From Gloeopeniophorella convolvens (taxonomy: Eukaryota; Basidiomycota; Agaricomycetes; Russulales), in NCBI GenBank assembly GCA_022496205.1, contig WTXD01000055.1:105692-169691 (forward strand): a DNA stretch of 64,000 bases. Reading direction: 5' to 3'. Under the pieces are notes generated by a model. The model did not search any database. It was not told the origin of the DNA and saw only the letters and a program-made list of their open reading frames with translations. The first letter of the stretch is position 1. Each line of letters begins with the position of its first letter. The position numbers were made by a program, and so were the translations under genes. Of the stretch, positions 11,758 through 21,872 are shown in pieces.

Positions 11758-12804
11758 ATGCACATGCCCCTCCTGAGTTTGTATGTTTCATGGTTGCATA
11801 GCTGGCTTGATCTCTGACAAAGCGTTTCAGCGTCCCAAATCTCGTTCGATACGACGTCCATGCCATCAGAACGTTGATCGAAAGCTTCGTTGTCCGGCTG
11901 AGAGAGATGGAAGTTGTCTGGGTCGACTATTCTGGGAACGCCCCTCAGGTCGTTAGCTTGCGTGCTATCATCTCTACTTTGGGCCGGGTCCTCGTCGAAG
12001 TTGAGGCTGAATTTAAGAGCTGGTCTCATGAAGATGTTCAAAGGTTTTTAAGGCACGGTGAGCGGTCATGCATCATGATTTGCTTTGACCTCCAAGGATC
12101 TTACTGGATAGATATCAGGATTCTTTTACGTGAGGCAAAGAATCGTCACAGCATACAATAGATGGGAACGCGGGGACGAACCGGATGATTTCCTGGCCTT
12201 CTCTATCCCTTTTCACCCCGTCAGGTTTCCCAGTGGAGGCGGTGCTTCATCTACCCAAGTACCATCATCGTCAGCTTCTGCTTCGCGCACTGTCCATGCC
12301 ACCTCCGGTGTTCGCTGCGGGTACTTGTCGTTCGATCCTACCAGCAATTCCACGGTACATGGTCATTCCTACTCCCAGCAAAGCTCATATAGCATGCGGA
12401 GCGATTCCATTAATCTTCAATTCGCAGGCCAGGGGCAGCCCACGCAGAACCATGGTTTTGATGCGAATGCAGCGTACTACCCCCCTCCACCTGGACCACC
12501 TCCAGGACGCAACCACCCTCTCTCGCCAATGTCCCCGAGAATTGGGGGCGCCGCGCGGCCTCCTGTCCCGGGTCCATCCGGATACGCCTTGCCGCAAGAG
12601 AGTGCGTATAATGCACAGCAATCTGCCAGTCCCAACACATTCCTCTATCCGATACCAGCGCGCTCGCAGGAACCGAGGCCCCCAGAGCGGACGGTTGTCC
12701 AGGCCCTTCCACCAGATGTCCTAATAGCGCAGGAGACTGCCGTTCACCTGCTCGAGATCATCAACAAGGCTGTGAGCCTTATTATCCAGCTGAATGCGCT
12801 CTGA
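11758..12804 (+). CDS. Small-protein paralogue with a Pro/Ser-rich insert
   Basis: Exons 11758-11780 (23 nt), 11831-12057 (227 nt) and 12119-12804 (686 nt) give 311 residues. Introns are 50 bp (GTATGT...TTTCAG with a CTGAC branch point) and 61 bp. The protein is homologous to the gene at 9465-10078 over its first 100 or so residues and over its last 20 (INKAVSLIIQL near the stop). It carries an additional stretch of about 140 residues rich in Pro, Gly, Ser and Gln (for example a PPPPGPPPG run), which looks intrinsically disordered. Function is unknown. The conserved ends and variable disordered middle suggest a scaffold-like or interaction protein, but that is inference. Confidence 0.8.
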
Positions 12805-14133
12805 GCCTGCTGTGTCCTCGCGTACTTGGCACTGCTTTGACGTGAGTGGGGCCTGTACACTCCACAATAAGGGCCGCATTGACTGACACTTTCAAAATGG
12901 CAGGTGAGCGTATCGCCCCGGCGGCGGTGCCATCTATGTGTCCTCTGGCATAATTGGGTGTGTAGTCCTCGGGTTTCCGTATTTCTTCGAATGTCGCCTT
13001 TTCTTTCCTCGCCAAAGCGCCTGCCGGACAGCCTGGTGGTAGACTAATAATCCTTGCTGGTGTATGTCTCGTTTCGTTGACGTTGGTACATCGCTCCTAC
13101 TCGTATTCACGATATGTACCGGTATTCTTGACATATGCGGACACTCTTTCCCACTCGCACAGGGCTCATAATCAATAAAAATGTAACCTAGTCACAGACT
13201 TGCGACTTCTGGACGCGATGGGAGTCTAGGACCTGGCCTTGCAGCTGCAGTGGTCATGTGATATCACGTTGAAGTGTGACACGTGGATCAAGCGTCCATC
13301 TCAGGCCAACTATGGAGGCGCCCCAGGAAGCGACAGCGCGGCCATTTCTTCTGCCAACCATGACCAGCTAAAAGTCATGCACCGTGCAGCAATTCACATT
13401 CGGTGCGCGTCACACGTATGCACCATCATCTGACCGACGGATGGGGACGACTTGCCTCGTTATGGCTATTCTTGATGGCTCACCCAGCACGCCGCTGCAG
13501 CGTCAGCTGGCTGTGTGCTTGCGTCACGGCCTACATCCTTTGTGACGGATTCAATTGGATTTGTGAAACAGCGAAGAAGGCGGGATGCGGTATTGGGCTT
13601 GCTAGGGGGCAATCCGACACCGCCAGGGTGTATAAACACGCACAGCAAGTCAGATGTGTATCTTTGGTGAGTGAGGCATTGTTGAACCCTACGAAGACGA
13701 TCGCGCGAAGGTGCAGCGTCTCGGCATGGGAGCGAGGTGCCGTTTGTTCGCCATCAATCCTCGTGCAGATGTAGGGTCTGAGCGTGCGCTCGATCGCTCC
13801 GCAGGTGACTGGCTCTTCTTTCGCCGCTCGAACATTCACCTGCAGATCATTCACCGGGCAACCGCCACGGCCTCCACGGTCGGGGCTGCGGGCTTAGGCG
13901 TTCTGTCTTCTTCATCGGTGCTATTTGGACCGGGACACTGGGTACGCCCTTACACGGAGTGTCATCGTAGTCTAAGGAAGGTTTTGGTATTCATTAACAA
14001 GCTGCCTCGTTGCTACCTCCCCGCAGACCGCTGCTGCGCCTCGCCCCCCGAATGCCATGCCACCTATATATACCGTCTCTTCCAGAGCGTAAGCAGCATC
14101 ATTCTCTTACTCACTGAGGTATCTGTTGACACT
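12805..14133. other. Intergenic, no gene seen
   Basis: Between the small paralogue and the RBR gene. A TATAAAC near 13630 and the 13239-13860 open frames do not combine into a recognisable gene. A TATATATA at 14065-14072 is the likely promoter element of the RBR gene. Confidence 0.45.
14065..14072 (+). promoter_or_regulatory. TATA box of the RBR ligase gene
   Basis: TATATATA about 62 bp upstream of the ATG at 14134. Confidence 0.5.
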
Positions 14134-15414
14134 ATGTCCTCAACATACGCCAGGATGAACAATGGACCCATTGCTGGACCGTCTCGAGCTGCTGCTGCAG
14201 CCGAGCCTCCGCTTTGGGTTTTCCTGCAAGCAGAGGCTGCAAAAGACCCATACGCGTGGCTCACGCAGGTACTCCTTACCTCACTCGTGTCTGTGCCTCC
14301 ACTCACCCATAGATGTAGGATGATGTGCCCTTGTACCCGCCGCGAGCCAAAGGCCCGCTCTCCTCCAGCGCTGAACTCGCGGCGAGGCTGCAGCGGCAGT
14401 TCGACGATGAGGACCGCGCGCTGGCTGCAGAGCGTGCGACCCTCGCCGCGGCCCAGCAGCGCGTGTTTGACTGTGGCGTGTGTATGGACACGTTGCCGGA
14501 AGATGAGATCACGACCATCGAGCCATGCGGGCACGCTTTTTGCCGGGAGTGCATGCGGGGGCTCGTGGTGTCACAGATCGACCAGCGCCGCTTCCCTGTG
14601 CTGTGTCCTGGATGCACCGCCGGGCCAGGAAAGGGCGCGGACGAAATAGGGAGTAAGTGAACCTATGAAGTTATTTCTTGCGCTTTGTTCCTCATCACAC
14701 TCTTCGCCATAGAGGTCACCCAACAGCTTGTGATCGAACTCGGCATCACGGAGCAACAGTATGAGGTTTGGACCGAGATGGAGATGTCAGAGCTTTTCCT
14801 GTCCTTGCACTGCCGAAAGTAAGTGCTACTCGCGTAGCCGTTGCTTCACATAGTTTTCCCAGCCTCATGCTGCCCATCAGGTGCGACCGCTCGAACTTCT
14901 TCGATCGCGAGATGGTGAACGACGCGCGGAACCTGATATGCCTCTTTGACGACTGTGATTATACTTGGTGCAAAACGTGCCAGCAGGAGATCACTCGTGA
15001 CGGGCCTGAGCACTCCTGCGACGGGACGACGGAGCTCAACCATCTAGTCCAGCAAGAAGGGTGGAAGTTCTGTCCCAGTGAGGCTCCTTCCCCAAGCGTT
15101 CTACGCAGAGAGTGACGTATCCCGCACAGCTTGTCACACACCATGCGAGAAAATTTCTGGCTGCAACTTCATGTCTGTGAGTTGGGAATGAAGTACGCCT
15201 TCGACCTACTCTGACTTATTTGACGCCCAGTGTATTTCTCCGGGCTGCAATTCGTAAGTATAATCTCACTCTTGAGCGCAAGCGCCCGTGTCTCATTAAA
15301 TCCTTGCAAAGGCACTTCTGCTACAAATGTGCCCAGTTGGTCGTCAGGTCCGCAGTCCCTCTAGAAATCGGAACGGCAAAGAGTTTGCATTTCACGAAGT
15401 GCGCTGCATACTGA
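14134..15414 (+). CDS. RING-IBR-RING (RBR) E3 ubiquitin ligase, short form
   Basis: Seven exons (14134-14268, 14319-14652, 14713-14818, 14881-15077, 15130-15176, 15231-15253, 15312-15414) give 314 residues with all phases closing. RING1 starts CGVCMDTLPEDE, with PCGHAFCREC and a CPGC close. The IBR contains CRKCDRSNFF, CDYTWCKTC and HSC. RING2 starts CPTCHTPCEK, with the presumed catalytic Cys in SGCNFMSC, then PGCNSHFCYKC. RBR ligases receive ubiquitin on that Cys before transfer, so all parts for activity are present. The N terminus (about 45 residues) is low-complexity and Ala-rich. Exons 4, 5 and 6 (197, 47 and 23 nt) have the same lengths and phases as those of the RBR gene at 52001-54268. 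The substrate is unknown. Confidence 0.9.
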
Positions 15415-16300
15415 GAGCACTTGGCCCTTCCTGCCACATCGTGTCTCCGTACCTACCAAAGCGCTGCTCTCTGATATTATGATAATTCATTTTCGTTTTC
15501 CCTTACCAAGGCTTCGCTATGTATCTAAGGCTGGCGTGTCGTCGTCGTGCATCTGAATCATACGATGTACGGAGGCTCGAGTCGTCGAGCCTTTGCCTAC
15601 TACCAAACCCAGTGTATCTATAATATAATAGCTCCAGGATCACTGTATTACGCGAGAGAGGCTCAAGATCACCCTATGGCCAGTGCATGTCCACGGTTGG
15701 CATCCCTGGTTCCGACTGGCCTCTCACTGCCAGCTGGCAAAGCGTTCCACGTGTCCGGCGACCGGTCCGCCAACTCCGATTCGTCAACTCCGATTATTCC
15801 CCGACGTTCCGAGATCTTGACAGGCTTGGACTCCTTCAGTTCTGTCAAGCGGACCCACTGAGGTAGATCAATACTGGGACTGCGTGTCTCCCCACTCTGA
15901 ACTCAGGGCCGCATTCTCTCGCAGCAAGAGTTTTCACGCCCGACCTCACTGGGTCCCACAGTTCACTAGAGCAATCACATCCCACATTCATATACGGCAA
16001 TATTTCTGTTCACGTCATCCCAACACGCACAGCACCTGCCAATTGTTCTGGGGCAGCGCCGCAGTCCGCTGCTCCGTTGCTTCAGCATTCCATTTATGGT
16101 ATCGCGAAGGTACAGCGCCATGTCCGTCCATTGCTGTTCTTGCTGTGCCCAGAGAGCTAACGTCGTTCTCAAGCTTCCAATGCCTTTGGTGACTTGTGAC
16201 ATGGCGCGTTGATCGTGCTGTGTATCATATTGGTTCCGTTTATCAATAAGGCACCCTGGAGGACCGGACGTCTTCCCCAGCCTTTCTTCCTCTCGCGCAA
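15415..16300. other. Intergenic, no gene seen
   Basis: 3' flank of the RBR gene and upstream region of the first DUF6535 gene. Frames at 15547-15861 and 15975-16492 show no domain and run antisense to or overlap the DUF6535 first exon. Confidence 0.45.
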
Positions 16301-16315
16301 CCCCCCCCCCCCCCC
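16301..16315 (+). repeat. 15-bp poly-C tract directly before the DUF6535 start codon
   Basis: Fifteen consecutive C residues end one base before the ATG at 16316. Its length is likely variable between strains and error-prone in sequencing. It would occupy the end of the 5' leader. Confidence 0.8.
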
Positions 16316-18553
16316 ATGGACGACCACAGCAACGAAGATCTCGAGAAAGGCCGTAGTGGCCCGATACCATTCCCTGTTCCCACTATCCCAGTCCTTCCCG
16401 CTCTCGGGGTTTCTCCAGAGAGAAGCTTCGATCCCGGAATGCATAGTCTTCCGTACGCCTTCTTCTCAAATACGAGCAACGCTGGTAAGTTTTGACCGAG
16501 TGCAGGAGAAAGACGGGATAACGTAAATACCCATCATAGGATTCAATGGCGATGATGGAAAAGCCTTATTTGACTCGTCCGTTCGGGAGGCCGAGCCAAC
16601 AAGGGAGTCGTCGCAGTTCAATTCTGGTCAGGGTTATGGCGACCCATCTGCGAAAGTCTGGGGTATATATGTAGCCAAGGCGGATAAGCACGACAAGATG
16701 CGCGCAGAGAGCTGGAACGGCGATACACAGGGGATCCTCGTTTTCGTGCGTGTTTACTTCTCAGAATATGAGGACGTCAAGTAACCCTTGTGACATAGAC
16801 TGGTCTCTTCTCCGCAACGGTCGCCGCTTTTCTAATCGAAAGTTACAAGCTACTCATTCCAGACCCCGAGGATCGCATCGTTTCGCTTCTGGGTCAAATT
16901 TCGCAGCAGCTTGCTGCTAACTCCAGTACCACCGGCATCACCTCGACGTCCTCAGGGACTCCATTCCGCCAAACTTCTTCATCCATTCGGATCAATATTC
17001 TTTGGTTCATGAGCCTGGCGCTGAGCATCACCTGCGCCCTGATCGCGACGCTCATGCAGACCTGGGTACGCAGGTACATCCAAGTCACCCAACAGAACAA
17101 TGCATCCGTACAGAAACAAGCGAGGATTCGTTCGTATTTCTATCACGGGGTCGAGAAGTTTGGTCTCCCGACAGCGGTGGGAGTTATCCCCGCTTTGCTT
17201 CACATATCCGTATTCTTGTTTTTCGCTGGCCTCGCCGAGTTTGTGTTTAACCTCAGCGACACGGTCGGTTCCATCCTCGTTTCCTACTTTGCTGTCTGCG
17301 CTTTCGCATACCTTGCCCTCTCCATGCTCCCTCTCTTCATCTCCAACTGCCCATACCACACGCCGCTCACCTCTTTCTTCTGGTTCCTCTACCATCTTCT
17401 CTGGCTTACCTTCATGTGGCCTCTGAAGAAGATCTTTCTCCAAGACTTGACGCGCGGGACACACAGGCTTCGGAACTTCGCTCATGGAGCCAAGGTCCGA
17501 CCATTCGCAAGCAAGATCGTGGACGTCTGCGTGTTCCACATGATCTCTCTTCAGATCGGGATGGTACGCTATCTCGAACGGAGGGCGGGGTATCTGGGAG
17601 CGCTCTTTGACAGGGACGCGCTGCGCTGGACGATCGAGAACTTGGACGAAGACGACGAGTTCGAGCAGTTCGTGGACGGCATCTCCGGATTCTATCGATC
17701 GCGCTCGGTCAGGCGAGCGAAGATTGTCATCGAATACTGTTCAAAGGTGTCTTTTATGAACCCATGGCTCGGACATCGCATCTTATTGCTGACCCAAACG
17801 GCCCAAGCTATGTCAAATGCGGCACAGCTTCGACGCTTCACCACTTGCATCAGGGCTATCTGCTGCTTGCCTTGGGTCCTGCTCGACTTCTTCCCCACCA
17901 AGATCGGCGACGACGCCAGCCCCCAGCTCGAGGCATTCCACATGGTCGAGGCGTGGCAAATCACAGATGCCTTCAAAGATGACAATGACCAAGACCTGGT
18001 TTGCACCGCTTACGCGCTCGGCGCATGGTACACGTACTATTGGAAGAAGGGTGTCCTTAGTTTCCCAGAAACTGCAGTCCACCGCCTCTTAGAGCGCCAG
18101 TTCCGCGTGGACATCCACGGCCTACAACCTCATCTCGAGGACGAGCAGTCTTTCCATCTCACCAACACCCTCAGCCTCGTACGATGCGTCCTCCCGCACA
18201 TGTGCAGCACAGATCCGGACGATGACACGATGCTCTACCCATTCATCTGCCGCGTCGCTCTCCTTATCTCACGGGACATCCGTCTTGCGGACATGACCGA
18301 AGCGCACCGCCAAGAATTCCGGGCAATCTGTGAGACAATCGAGGAGGCCGTATCATCGCCGATTCCTCTCCTGCCCGAACTTACGCAGATGCACGCGTTG
18401 CTTCTCCCCTTCTGTTCTGCGCCATCTGAATCGGCTGAGCAGCATGATGGCGGAGACAGCGGAGGAGCCCAGGATCACAGTGAGAGCGACGGAGCCAAAT
18501 CGCTTCCTCCGCCAGGTGCGTCATCTCAGGTCAATTCCAACCGGCCGCTCTGA
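16316..18553 (+). CDS. DUF6535 domain multi-pass membrane protein (copy A)
   Basis: Exons 16316-16484, 16540-16745 and 16799-18553 give about 709 residues. The DUF6535 signature is clear: a YGDPSAKVWG...Y...AD region, a first membrane helix ILVFTGLFSATVAAFL, a second INILWFMSLALSITCALIA followed by TW.RRY, and two more hydrophobic helices (LLHISVFLFFAGLAEF; FAVCAFAYLALSMLPLF). A soluble helical C-terminal region (about 400 residues) and a disordered, acidic Ser-rich end follow. DUF6535 proteins are strongly expanded in Agaricomycetes and have no assigned function. A possible alternative last intron (GTGCGT near 18515 to TGCAG near 18571) would replace the final residues and end the protein at 18629. 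The second, truncated copy follows 1 kb downstream. Confidence 0.88.
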
Positions 18554-18835
18554 TATTTGCTTGACTGCAGATTCTGTGGGTCCCGGGGCCGAAGCGCTCC
18601 ACAGGTGGGTACACAGTTTGGAAGAGTAGTGTGGCAGTGGGATGTAGTCGCAGTGTCATTGACAGAAAAGGAGGCAGCTTCGGGTGGGAAGTTGAGGATG
18701 GCAGTGCTGCGGCAACGGTGGCGGGTCAGACATGTATGACAGATTACAGTTGGATGTGGTTTACCCAATGTTACCAATCCACGACTATGACATTGTCAAC
18801 AAACTACGCAGGTGTGGGTGGGAGTGAAGGGAGTA

Positions 18836-19533
18836 CTATGCCCAATCAGGAAGTGAACATGACCAGGAAGTGAACATTTTGGAAAGATTGACTCCGCATG
18901 CAACAATGGCTGCATAGCATTTGTCGATATTTTTATCCAGTGAATGCATAGATCCGTTCTACGTGCTTGCGAAGTTTTAAGCCGATTGAGCTGCTAGATG
19001 ATGCTAGAGAAATCGGTACTTCTGAGACATTGATGTGGACAGCTGCCAATCCTCCAGGAACAAGGTAAGAAATAGCTTATACGCCATGAAACCTGATATT
19101 CACAATACACTTATACATATCTACTATATCTCCAAGTTTTGTGTCATTCACATGGGTAGAACACCATCTGCGAAAGCTTTCCCTCCGGGGGAGCTCTAAG
19201 CGTGACAGAGGAGATCTAAGCTCCGCCGCCGGAGCGCGTGAACGACGCGTTGCGCGAATGTGCATCAGTGGGTTCCGGTCCACGATGAGATCGAATCTAT
19301 GATCCCAGCAGGCGTGACAATCCGTGACAAGCGCGCACTCCTTGCGGGCACTTTTCTCTCGACTTCGGCTTTGCTCTGGCACGCTCAGATCTCAACAAAT
19401 AAATCTAGAACTTAATAGGTACATAAAAAACACATCAAGGAATACACATGCAAAGTTCCAAGAGATTTGATTGAGGAAAAACCCGAGATTACCAGGAAGT
19501 GAATATTTGTGTCCACTTCCCGATTGGTCATAG
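18836..19533. mobile_element. 698-bp non-autonomous DNA transposon (MITE), uninterrupted copy
   Basis: The ends form imperfect terminal inverted repeats of about 24 bp: CTATGCCCAATCAGGAAGTG at the left; the reverse complement of the right end starts CTATGACCAATCGGGAAGTG. TA dinucleotides flank both ends (18834-18835 and 19534-19535). Subterminal motifs repeat AGGAAGTGAACA twice at the left, and a direct CAGGAAGTGAA plus an inverted CACTTCC sit near the right end, as expected for transposase-binding sites. No transposase is encoded. The copy matches the two arms of the element at 37081-43829 (437 + 261 bp) in length exactly, with about 20 substitutions in the left arm. The mobilising family is not identified; TA targets are typical of Tc1/mariner-like elements. 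Confidence 0.9.
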
Positions 19534-21434
19534 TATCCGTGTCTACCTCAACCAATCCACCAGTCTTCCACCCATCGGCTTCGGCTGTCTGGGTGAATTC
19601 CCTTTGGTTCCTCAGCCTGGCCATAAGTCTGGCTTGTGCACTCATCGCGACGCTCTTACAACAGTGGGCCCGCCGATACCTCCACGTCACCCATCGTCGT
19701 CACGCAATCCACACGCGCGCTCGTATCCGGACGTACTTTGCAGAAGGCGCAAGGCGACTTCATTTACCGACAGTCGTCGGAATTATCCCTGCCCTACTTC
19801 ATGTTTCAGTGTTCTTATTCTTCGCCGGCCTCGCTATCTTCGTCTCCGACATCAACCGCATCGTCTCTGCGATCCTACTCTCGTTCATCGCGACATGCGG
19901 ATTGGCCTATATCATGCTCTCTATCCTTCCCCTCATTTTCCATAGCAGCCCATACCAGACCCCCCTATCAGCCGCCATCTGGTCCTTCTTCTATGGGACC
20001 TTTCTTCTCATACTAAAGCTGGCGCGTCGTGCAATAACGCAGCTCCGTCCTCTCCCGCAGTACGATCAGGGAAGCTTCCGCAGCCTCATAAACAAGGCGT
20101 TCTGGAGGTGTCATTCGAGATTCAAGCTTGGCATGAGCAAGACTTGCGAGAACTCAGCAACTCTCGTACCCTGGACGATCGACGCCCGGGCACTACTCTG
20201 GACGCTCGAATCAATTGACGATGACAGCCAACTGCTACGCTTTCTTGCGGCAATCCCTGGGTTTCATCAGTCGAGGGTGGTGCGCAGTCCTAAGGCCATA
20301 TTGTCGACGATGGCCTCCCCTACTGGTCAGCGTTCCGTTGACATACCCGCGCGAGTCCTCAGCATCATGCATTCACCACCTACAATCGGCACGCTGGCGA
20401 AATCCGAGAAACGGCAACGCGATTTGACATGCCTCAGAGCGCTCTATCACATCCCTGGATGCATAGTCAACATCTTGCTCAACAGCCTCAATAAGAATAT
20501 ACAGACATCCGCGTTCTCACGTCTGTTCGGCACCATGGAATCATGGCTTCTCGCAGAGGCGTTGAGTCGTGGTTATGACCGCGACGTAGCCCTTGCTGCG
20601 CGCTGCGTGGCCGCAGTACTGCCAAGGCGGAAGCTGTACGAGATCAATGTTCCGATCCTTATGCGCCAGCTGCGCCTCTCGAAACCCGTCGTACGCGAAT
20701 ACCTCCGGTCTCGCGACAGCATCCTATTCGCCAACCTCATCCGTTTCACCTGGTACATTATCAACCACGCTAGCGACATGGACGACAAGCTCCGTAGTAT
20801 CCCGGCCATGGAACGAGATGCGGTCCTCACTATTGGTGGCATATCGCCGCCAGACGACACCAATCGCTCGAGCTCTGTCACGCTCTCTCCTTCGGCGTTA
20901 CGCATCCTATACCTCCACCAGCTTCTGCGGTATACCTTCGACCACTTGACCGCGGATAGCTTCCAAGTCAAGAAGATCGCCCCCAAGTTGCTGAGTGCAT
21001 TTGCGGAGGTCTGGGACTACGTGGAATACGTCAAACGCACGCCTATCACTCCAGGAACGGCGTACACCGTACAAATGGTTCTGGAGAAACTGCGACCTCT
21101 TCGCGACTCTCTGCCGCGCGCCGCAGAAGCGGAGTCCTCCACCTCCGTTACGAACATATCGGTCACACCAGGTCCGAGTGCCCCTGCACCTGCCTGGCCC
21201 CACGCACCACCAGATCGGGCAGCTGCCTCGGCCGTCCCCGATCGCCCTAGGACTGCGCCTACCGTCCAATCTGTGGCTGCGCCTGCGCCCACGCCTCCTC
21301 GTTCCTTGTATGAGGATCCCACGTTTCGCCCCAACCCTACGTTCCCCGTCCCGAATCCCGTACCATCCCCCAATTCACCTATCCCATCACAGCAGCGTAC
21401 TATGACATCTGATAGTTCTCCCTCCCTCCCATGA
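19534..21434 (+). pseudogene. 5'-truncated DUF6535 gene (copy B) abutting the MITE
   Basis: An uninterrupted frame starts at the MITE edge and runs to the TGA at 21432-21434. It aligns with copy A from the second membrane helix onward (WVNSLWFLSLAISLACALIA, then QQWARRY; ALLHVSVFLFFAGLAIFV; ATCGLAYIMLSILPL), ending in a Pro/Ser-rich tail. The family N terminus (the YGDPSAKVWG-type region and first membrane helix, roughly 180 residues in copy A) is absent, and the 280 bp to the left of the MITE do not contain it. The gene therefore lost its 5' half through the insertion plus a deletion or rearrangement. The remaining frame is free of stops, so loss is recent or a shorter product is made from a start inside the MITE. 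Confidence 0.72.
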
Positions 21435-21872
21435 GTGATGCTTCTGCGAACCATTCCCTGATATATGACCCTTTCCAACGTTACACTGATGATATTCCTC
21501 ATCTGGACTGTCCTAGCGTCGTTCCAGAACTGGTCTTCCACTATCAACTGATCACGGGAAGCGACGCTAGGAATGGACGTGCTTCATGGCATTGGATGAG
21601 ACTTCTGATGCTACACGTCACCGTGTCTTCAAGCAACTCCCTTGCCGGAAACTCACATCTTCAATTGGCAATACCGCTGCCACGGTGATCCCAAAACAGC
21701 AGGCCAATGATCATATACTGAGCGGGCTGGAAATCCTCCGAAGCCCGCCGCTACCCTGCCCCCAGGCACGCGTACTCCCCATACCCTCTCTCGTACTACT
21801 GGGGTCGTTTCCTGTTGCTGTGCAATATCACCGCCCGCAAGCTACATCCAAGTGTTGCCAAGAACCGCAGAC
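21435..21872. other. Intergenic, possible 5' exon of the next gene
   Basis: 438 bp between the truncated DUF6535 gene and the RING/IBR gene. No separate gene is seen. A short 5' exon of the RING/IBR gene could lie here, since CCGCAG just before its ATG looks like an acceptor. Confidence 0.4.

Noticed and set aside
15975..16492. Minus-strand frames across the poly-C tract
   Set aside because: They run antisense to the first DUF6535 exon, and their Gly run comes from the homopolymer.
19077..19382. 101-codon minus-strand frame within the MITE
   Set aside because: The other MITE copy is interrupted in the middle of it and differs by several amino-acid changes. No start context or domain; it reads as chance in a non-autonomous element.
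18836..19533. Interpretation of the short element as an internal-deletion derivative of the 6.7-kb element
   Set aside because: The 8-bp duplication with matching inverted termini inside the large locus, and the exact equality of both arms, show an insertion into a MITE rather than a deletion creating it.
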